Assembly: GCA_018267315.1 (NCBI GenBank)
Contig: JAFDYS010000010.1
Span: 36,777-81,488 of the forward strand
DNA from: Bacteroidota bacterium
GTDB lineage: Bacteria > Bacteroidota > Bacteroidia > Chitinophagales > UBA10324
Reading direction: 5' to 3'
Length of the DNA: 44,712 nucleotides
The notes under the pieces are model-generated. The model was not told the DNA's origin, did no database searches, and saw only the letters and a program-made list of their open reading frames with translations. Position numbers and translations under genes: made by a program. This document shows positions 43,407 to 44,712 of this stretch, piece after piece (positions within the stretch are counted from its first letter, which is position 1; the number at the start of each line of letters is the position of its first letter).

Positions 43407-44597
43407 ATGAGACAAACTCTCAACATTTCCTTCGTTGTTCTGTTGCTGAGCGCGGTTTCTTCTTACGCTCAGGATTCTCTTTCTGCATCTTTTAAGGAAA
43501 AGAAAATTGCATTTGTGGTCCTGCCGCTGGTGGCCTCCGCGCCGGCTAATGGATTCATGTTTGGAATCTCAGGCACGGCCGGCTGGTATCTTGGTGACAA
43601 GACCACTACTACATTGTCTGATGTGATAGCCGCCGCTATTTACACCACTAAGAAGCAATCCATCAATTTCATCAAGTCGGATATTTTTCTGCGCGATGAT
43701 CAATGGGTGTTGAAGGGTGATTGGCGGATCTTCTTTTCCACGGCCGAAACATTTGGTTTAGGTTCCGGCCCTCCTGAAGTGAAACCCATTCCTTATGAAC
43801 AGCAGGTTGATTTTAATTTCTTCCGTATTCACGAAACCGCACTGAAACGTTTTCGTGATTCGAGATTCTTTGCAGGCATCGGATATCATCTCGATTCGCA
43901 CTACAGCATTGAAGACAAATTCAATGAACCGGTTCCCGATTCAACACTGCAAACGAGCAACGATTTCTACAGCGAAACCAATGGCTTCAATCCCACCCAT
44001 TATTTGTTGTCAGGAATTTCTCTGAATGCCTTGTATGACAGCAGGGATAATCCTGTGTTTCCGCTCCGCGGGCATTATGCGCTGGCTTCGTTCCGGATCA
44101 ATGAAACATTTTTAGGCAGTGATAAAAACTCCACCATGCTCTGGCTCGAGTATCGCGACTACTTCCGCCTTTCAAAAACGAAACCACGACACCTGATTGC
44201 ATTATGGACGTATGCAAACCTGGTTACTTCAGGTGCTGTTCCTTATCTCGATCTTCCTGCCGTGGGATGGGATCAGTATGGCCGGTCTGCCCGTGGTTAC
44301 AAGCAGGGGCAAATCCGCGGATACGATCTCGTGTATGGAGAGTTGGAGTGGCGGTTTCCGTTCCCTGTGATTTTTCACAGATGGCCCGACCTGCTTGGCG
44401 GCGTGCTCTTCGCCAATGCATCAACTGCGAATGATCCTGATGCCGGCATCGGGTTATTTGAGTATGTTGATCCGGCTGTGGGCCTCGGGCTGCGCGTGAT
44501 GCTGAGCAAAAAATCCAAAACCAATGTGACTCTCGACTTTGCAATCGGGAAGTATCAGTCCACCGGATTTTATCTTGATTTCAATGAGGCGTTTTAG
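43407..44597 (+). CDS. BamA/TamA (Omp85-like) outer-membrane beta-barrel protein
   Basis: I use the ATG at 43407 (396 residues). A signal peptide ends near residue 22 (SSYAQ). The rest is a beta-barrel pattern of alternating strands: YLGDKTTTTLSDVIAAAIY, ALYDSRDNPVFPLRGHYALAS (the Omp85 NPVFPxxG-like motif), MLWLEYRDYFRL, YDLVYGELEWRFPF and a C-terminal ...VTLDFAIGKYQSTGFYLDFNEAF with aromatic ending. There is no room for POTRA domains, so this is a short, barrel-only Omp85/surface antigen type. Its role in outer-membrane assembly or transport is not determined. Confidence 0.85.
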   Translation: MRQTLNISFVVLLLSAVSSYAQDSLSASFKEKKIAFVVLPLVASAPANGFMFGISGTAGWYLGDKTTTTLSDVIAAAIYTTKKQSINFIKSDIFLRDDQWVLKGDWRIFFSTAETFGLGSGPPEVKPIPYEQQVDFNFFRIHETALKRFRDSRFFAGIGYHLDSHYSIEDKFNEPVPDSTLQTSNDFYSETNGFNPTHYLLSGISLNALYDSRDNPVFPLRGHYALASFRINETFLGSDKNSTMLWLEYRDYFRLSKTKPRHLIALWTYANLVTSGAVPYLDLPAVGWDQYGRSARGYKQGQIRGYDLVYGELEWRFPFPVIFHRWPDLLGGVLFANASTANDPDAGIGLFEYVDPAVGLGLRVMLSKKSKTNVTLDFAIGKYQSTGFYLDFNEAF

Positions 44598-44629
44598 AAA
44601 CTTTCGGTAGTGCAGGATCATACATGATT

Positions 44630-44637
44630 TAATTTTG
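44630..44637 (+). promoter_or_regulatory. Putative -7 element (TAATTTTG) of the YbjQ-like gene
   Basis: TAATTTTG lies 31 nt before the ATG at 44669. The -33 element is not clear. Confidence 0.4.
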
Positions 44638-44668
44638 GCATCACACTTAAAACACTTGAGGAAACAAA

Positions 44669-44712
44669 ATGATCATCACAACCACTACCACTGTTGAAGG
44701 TAAGAAGATCAG
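44669..44712 (+). CDS. Start of a YbjQ-family (heavy-metal-binding domain) gene, cut by window edge
   Basis: The final 44 nt read MIITTTTTVEGKKI in frame from the ATG at 44669. This matches the start of the YbjQ/UPF0145 family, proteins of about 105 residues that begin MIITTT...EGKKI. The rest lies outside the window, so the call rests only on the N-terminus. Confidence 0.6.
   Translation, partial: MIITTTTTVEGKKI

Overview
The window looks like chromosomal DNA of a member of the phylum Bacteroidota, probably Chitinophagales or a related lineage. The reasons are: several secreted proteins with C-terminal type IX secretion (T9SS, type A) sorting domains; Bacteroidota-type promoters (TTG or TTTG, then 19-20 nt, then TAnnTTTG); almost no Shine-Dalgarno sequences; and the order rpmB-rpmG-DUF4295-ftsY-rimO, which is typical of the phylum. 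I see no rRNA, tRNA, CRISPR array, insertion sequence, prophage or integrase. Coding density is high and no gene-free gap exceeds 300 nt.

Layout. 1-9.5 kb, nearly all minus strand: a truncated secreted esterase-like protein with MopE-type calcium-binding-like repeats, an OPT-family oligopeptide transporter, a kelch/T9SS protein with a DUF4907 protein just upstream, two cold-shock-domain proteins, a second T9SS protein and a small membrane protein. 9.5-13.9 kb: a giant AsmA-like envelope protein and a DUF2267 protein. 14-18.4 kb: DUF5995, catalase, a membrane protein fused to a CBM48-like domain, and a DUF2202 ferritin-like protein. 18.5-23.1 kb, minus strand: a secreted endonuclease/exonuclease/phosphatase and a run of methyltransferase, PAP2 phosphatase, ZIP transporter and enoyl-CoA hydratase. 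23.1-29.4 kb: glmM, a sulfotransferase that overlaps it tail to tail, a cyclase-TPR signalling protein and a divergent cysteine desulfurase. 29.5-34.1 kb: a small exported protein and a 1386-residue T9SS surface protein. 34-40.1 kb: an acyl-CoA reductase divergent from a 2[4Fe-4S] ferredoxin, an MFS exporter, then ribosome and targeting genes. 40.2-44.7 kb: a lipoprotein arylsulfatase, a small exported protein, an Omp85-like barrel, and the start of a YbjQ-family gene.

Together the genes mix housekeeping functions (translation, SRP targeting, peptidoglycan precursor synthesis, cysteine desulfuration, beta-oxidation) with envelope and secreted functions (T9SS cargo, sulfatase, AsmA-like and Omp85-like proteins). 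I found no clear defence island or mobile system. The most unusual items are non-coding or architectural: a degenerate 7-nt periodic repeat tract, two overlapping hairpins after the catalase gene, palindromes in intergenic regions, several -7 elements almost touching start codons, a DUF6090-like/CBM48 fusion, and a two-gene unit pairing an HMA-like-fold small secreted protein with the giant T9SS protein.
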